Below, in pieces: positions 61,260 to 64,000 of a DNA stretch of 64,000 nt. Location: contig CAYTGM010000019.1 of the NCBI GenBank assembly GCA_964437365.1, positions 38,511-102,510 of the forward strand, read 5' to 3'. Origin of the DNA: CAYTGM01 sp964437365. Its GTDB lineage: Bacteria; Sumerlaeota; Sumerlaeia; SLMS01. Below the pieces are notes generated by a model that was not told the DNA's origin, searched no databases, and saw only the letters and a program-made list of their open reading frames with translations. How positions within the stretch are numbered: the stretch's first letter is position 1; every line of letters begins with the position of its first letter. Position numbers and translations under genes: made by a program.

Positions 61260-63468
61260 ATTCTTTCTCTGCCAACTCCGACTGGATACGCGTCAGATTT
61301 GCAGAAAGAGTTTCATCATCTGGATGAATTTCTTTCAGCTTAAGCAGGATTTCCTCCGCTGCCTTAAGTTCCCCTCGAAGCATTTCAAGATAGGCCAGAT
61401 TCAGTCCCGCGTTCAAGAATTCCGGATCAAGTTCGAGTGCCTTTTGATAGAGTGTATAGGCATAAGAATATTGCTCAAGCTTCTCCGCCCGAAATCCCAA
61501 GTAGTTCAGGAGCTCAGGAGAAAGAGAGCTTTCATCGACCTGTTCCAGAGCAAAGGCATCTTCGTAGAACCTTTGCGCTTTCTCAACGTTTCCACGCTTC
61601 TCGTAGATTCTCCCCAAAGCTGCCGTTGCGAGTCGTTTCGTCTGCACATCTGCGAGGTGATGTTTACGTGCTTTTCTGAAAAGAGGTTCTCCACTTTCCA
61701 GTCGATTGTCCTTTGAAAGTGTTTCGTATAGAACTCGTACTGCAATAACATGACCAGGGTGAATAGCCAGAGCCTCTTTGGCGAAGCTGATTTTCTTATC
61801 GGTAGATTCGGATCTTTCTGCAAGTTCTGCCCAGGCGCTGAAAGCTCCTCTGGAGGGCGTGACCTGGCTCTCCAGTTCTTCAATGGCTTCACTTTCTTTT
61901 CCATTTCTCACAAGAATCCAGGCCGCCATACCGCGATAATTCATAAGTCTCGGCGGGATTCCTTCACTCTTAAGTAGTAACTCTGCATGGACAAGCGCCT
62001 CTTGCCAATTCTCCTGCGCCATGGCAATTCTCATGTTCCAGTAGTATCTTGTATAGCTGATCGAGATTTTTTCTGTCAATTCCTGCGCCTCAGACAAGTC
62101 GCCTGCTTTAATCAGCTCAGATATCTGGTGCTCCATGGCTGGGGTATAACCGACCTGCGCTTTTTGCACGACAGGATTGTTTTCTGCAGGCTCATTTGAT
62201 TCGCTCACATAGCCTGCATAAACCTTTGCCCGCTCTGATTCCGGATAGACAGCCATAACCCGCTTCCAAAGAGCAAGGTCGCTTTCCCATATCGGTAAGA
62301 GAGAGTATGTCACAGCAGAATAAGTAATTGTGAGAAGAACGGCAATCGGGATGAATCCCCTCGTGAACGTGCGACCATACTTTGAATGCAACCCGGTCAG
62401 AAAGATGCCGGCCCCAATGAACAGAAAGAGCGTGGGAATATAAGAGTATCGATCTCCTGCGAATGCACTTCCGAAGGATACAATCCCTGATACAGGACCC
62501 ATGATAATTCCTGTGGAGAGTAGACTCCACGTAATGAGAGGAGCCCTTTTCCACAGGCAACCGGTAAACCCCAGGACTAGAACGATTCCCAGTAACGCCA
62601 AAATATATACGACTGGGTTATTCGTTGGTTGAAACTGATTGGGATAAAGAGGTGACAAATCAATGGGAACGATAGATTTCCACAGGTAGAAAAAGGGAGA
62701 AAAGGCAGCAACCCCAATCCGACTCGAAAGTGACTCGCCTTCGTTGAGCGCAGCAGATTGAGCGTGTATATTTAACCACGCAAACAAGGCAGCAATGATC
62801 AGCAGGGTGAGGTAAATCGGGACACGACTTTTGAACTGTGACCTGTTCATCAACAAATCGTAGAGCATGATGACCAATGGAAAAGAAACGGCCATCGATT
62901 TTGCCGATAGAGCCAGCAGGTAGCTGATCGAAGCAAGTGAAAGGCAAAGAGAAACCCGACCACTTTCCTGGGACCCTTTTACCCAAAGTAAAGTCGCCAA
63001 AATGTAAAAGAATGCGCACAGCACATCCTTGCGCTCACTGATCCACACAACAGACTCAATACGCAAAGGATGAACGGCAAAAATCAGCAGAAGAAAAAAG
63101 GCGATCCAGGAACGAACCTCCAGACTTCGAAGAAGTATATAGGCAGTCAGAGCAGTTGCGAGATGAAATAAAATATTCACCGCACGATACCCCACTGGGT
63201 TATGCCCCCAGAACTGAAAATCAATCATGTAGCTGAGTATTGTTAACGGGTGGTAATTTGAAAAATAAGGTGTCTTGAATACACCAATGATATTTTCGAA
63301 GCTTAGGTTATATAGCCAGATGTTGTCGATGACATAGACTCGGTCATCCCATTCAAGGAAAGGATAAGAGAGAGCCGGCAGGAAGAGAACAAGCGGAAAA
63401 ATAAGGAGAAGGATCACCTGTAGGAATGTCTCTACCCTTATTCCTTTCGCGTGTTTGACTTGTTCCAT
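61258..63468 (-). CDS. TMTC-like GT-C glycosyltransferase with C-terminal TPR repeats
   Basis: About 736 residues. ATG at 63468 is preferred because AAAGG lies upstream; GTG at 63489 adds seven residues. Eleven or so membrane segments cover about 10-390. Between the first two is WDDRVYVIDN, with the acidic pair usual in GT-C enzymes, then NYHPLTILSYMID and the family hallmark VHPLRIESVVWISERKDVL. Residues about 440-735 are TPR repeats (YTLYQKALELDPEFLNAGLN and others). Bacterial relatives transfer sugars, often mannose, onto exported proteins, and the TPR part binds the acceptor. The PT-rich linker next door is a natural acceptor candidate, which is inference. Confidence 0.85.
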   Translation of the reverse strand: MEQVKHAKGIRVETFLQVILLLIFPLVLFLPALSYPFLEWDDRVYVIDNIWLYNLSFENIIGVFKTPYFSNYHPLTILSYMIDFQFWGHNPVGYRAVNILFHLATALTAYILLRSLEVRSWIAFFLLLIFAVHPLRIESVVWISERKDVLCAFFYILATLLWVKGSQESGRVSLCLSLASISYLLALSAKSMAVSFPLVIMLYDLLMNRSQFKSRVPIYLTLLIIAALFAWLNIHAQSAALNEGESLSSRIGVAAFSPFFYLWKSIVPIDLSPLYPNQFQPTNNPVVYILALLGIVLVLGFTGCLWKRAPLITWSLLSTGIIMGPVSGIVSFGSAFAGDRYSYIPTLFLFIGAGIFLTGLHSKYGRTFTRGFIPIAVLLTITYSAVTYSLLPIWESDLALWKRVMAVYPESERAKVYAGYVSESNEPAENNPVVQKAQVGYTPAMEHQISELIKAGDLSEAQELTEKISISYTRYYWNMRIAMAQENWQEALVHAELLLKSEGIPPRLMNYRGMAAWILVRNGKESEAIEELESQVTPSRGAFSAWAELAERSESTDKKISFAKEALAIHPGHVIAVRVLYETLSKDNRLESGEPLFRKARKHHLADVQTKRLATAALGRIYEKRGNVEKAQRFYEDAFALEQVDESSLSPELLNYLGFRAEKLEQYSYAYTLYQKALELDPEFLNAGLNLAYLEMLRGELKAAEEILLKLKEIHPDDETLSANLTRIQSELAEKE

Positions 63469-64000
63469 TCGACCACATCCTTTCTCCACTGATCTTTGAA
63501 GAAAAGAGAGCCGCCTGCAAGCTGCAATGAGGCGAACAAGTGAAAGTTAAACTGTATCAGCTTTGCTTACGTAATGGGGAAGTCCGGGAAACCGATTATG
63601 AGATAGTGAGAACAGTACTGAGGACGGGAGGGAACATTTCCATTCAGGATAATTATCATCCCTTGTTAGTTATCTTCCAGATTAGAGTGGGTGCCAAAAA
63701 GAGCGTTCAAATAGATGGTGAGCGAGAGTGAACCGTCTCGTATTCACAAGACATAGGAAATTTGGTGCTCTTTCGAGGCTTTTGGGATGCGCTTCTATGG
63801 AGCCTTCCTGATGGATCTCGAAGAGCGCTGGGAAAAAAGAGGCATCTACATCCACGTTTAGACGAACGACCAAAGAGGTCACAGAAACCCTGAACCCTCG
63901 ACCAAATGCACCAGCAAGAATTTACAGCAAACTCTTTACACTACCTGTATGATACCAGAGATAGGTGACAGTTTATGCAGGGACATGGGTAACAGTATTT
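63469..64000. other. Gene-poor right end of the window
   Basis: No reliable gene is seen. A 63-codon plus-strand frame (63540-63731, GTG start) has no ribosome site beyond AAC and no family match. An antisense frame (63682-63882) is equally weak. The last 40 bases hold an insertion-sequence-like end. Promoter elements of the TMTC-like gene must lie in the first part. Confidence 0.5.
63961..64000. mobile_element. Probable IS481-like insertion-sequence border, extends beyond the window
   Basis: On the minus strand the window ends with TGTTACCCATGTCCC (63980-63994 region) and, 24 bases further, TGTCACCTAT (63961-63970). The same two words, in the opposite order of detail, occur at 34319-34355. 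They resemble terminal repeats of IS481-type elements. The body of the element, if present, would be to the right. Confidence 0.4.

Noticed and set aside
63540..63731. 63-codon plus-strand frame near the right end
   Set aside because: GTG start without a ribosome site and no recognisable similarity.
1..64000. tRNA, rRNA or CRISPR array
   Set aside because: No T-arm-like GTTCRA pattern with an acceptor stem, no rRNA-like stretch, and no regularly spaced short repeats were found by eye.

Overview
The window looks like a chromosomal segment of a Gram-negative, heterotrophic bacterium of moderate GC. Evidence for two membranes is a LolA-like carrier, an LptE-like lipoprotein, an OmpA-type lipoprotein and a lipoprotein protease. 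Menaquinone is probably made by the futalosine route (mqnE). Secreted proteins with dockerin-like tails, PT-rich linkers, paired UroD-like and CehA/McbA-like genes, and frequent TTG/GTG starts suggest one of the less-cultured PVC/FCB-neighbouring phyla (Hydrogenedentota, Sumerlaeota or similar). The sequence alone does not settle the phylum. No rRNA, tRNA, CRISPR array or intact transposase gene was seen.

Positions 1-11,000 hold a catabolic locus. It has a class II aldolase/short-chain dehydrogenase fusion (cut by the window edge), a PHP-like protein, an AraC regulator, two secreted CehA/McbA-type metallohydrolases and two cytoplasmic UroD/MtaA-type proteins. An identical 13-bp word lies in both divergent promoter regions (3032-3044 and 6519-6531) and may be the regulator's site. 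This is the best candidate here for an undescribed pathway. A plausible reading is that exported metallohydrolases act on a substrate outside the cytoplasm and the UroD-like pair and aldolase/dehydrogenase process the product, but the substrate is unknown.

Positions 11,000-34,150 carry a YcxB-like protein, a large secreted amidase with golvesin-like, FN3 and dockerin parts, an M20 hydrolase with a UbiB-like kinase, a DUF5009/HGSNAT-like membrane protein, and a compact iron-sulfur operon (fdx, iscX, methyltransferase, Rieske). They continue with proB, ychF, a WecA/TagO-type transferase, an OmpA-type lipoprotein, two tandem secreted paralogues with a near-constant C-terminal tag, ribosomal protein L31, a Trm112-like protein and an acidic hypothetical.

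Positions 34,150-46,350 carry secG, a TPR protein, a YgfZ-like protein, a four-PDZ Deg-type lipoprotein protease followed by a catalytically dead homologue, a pseudopilin, a PBP4-type peptidase, prfC and mqnE. Positions 46,300-57,000 form a long minus-strand run: LolA-like, LptE-like, histidine kinase, response regulator, hypothetical, mnmC, and a DUF1998-type helicase. The rightmost part has a transglutaminase, an FG-GAP/PT-repeat secreted protein and a TMTC-like GT-C/TPR membrane protein. The window ends in what looks like the border of an insertion sequence, and a related relic lies upstream of secG.
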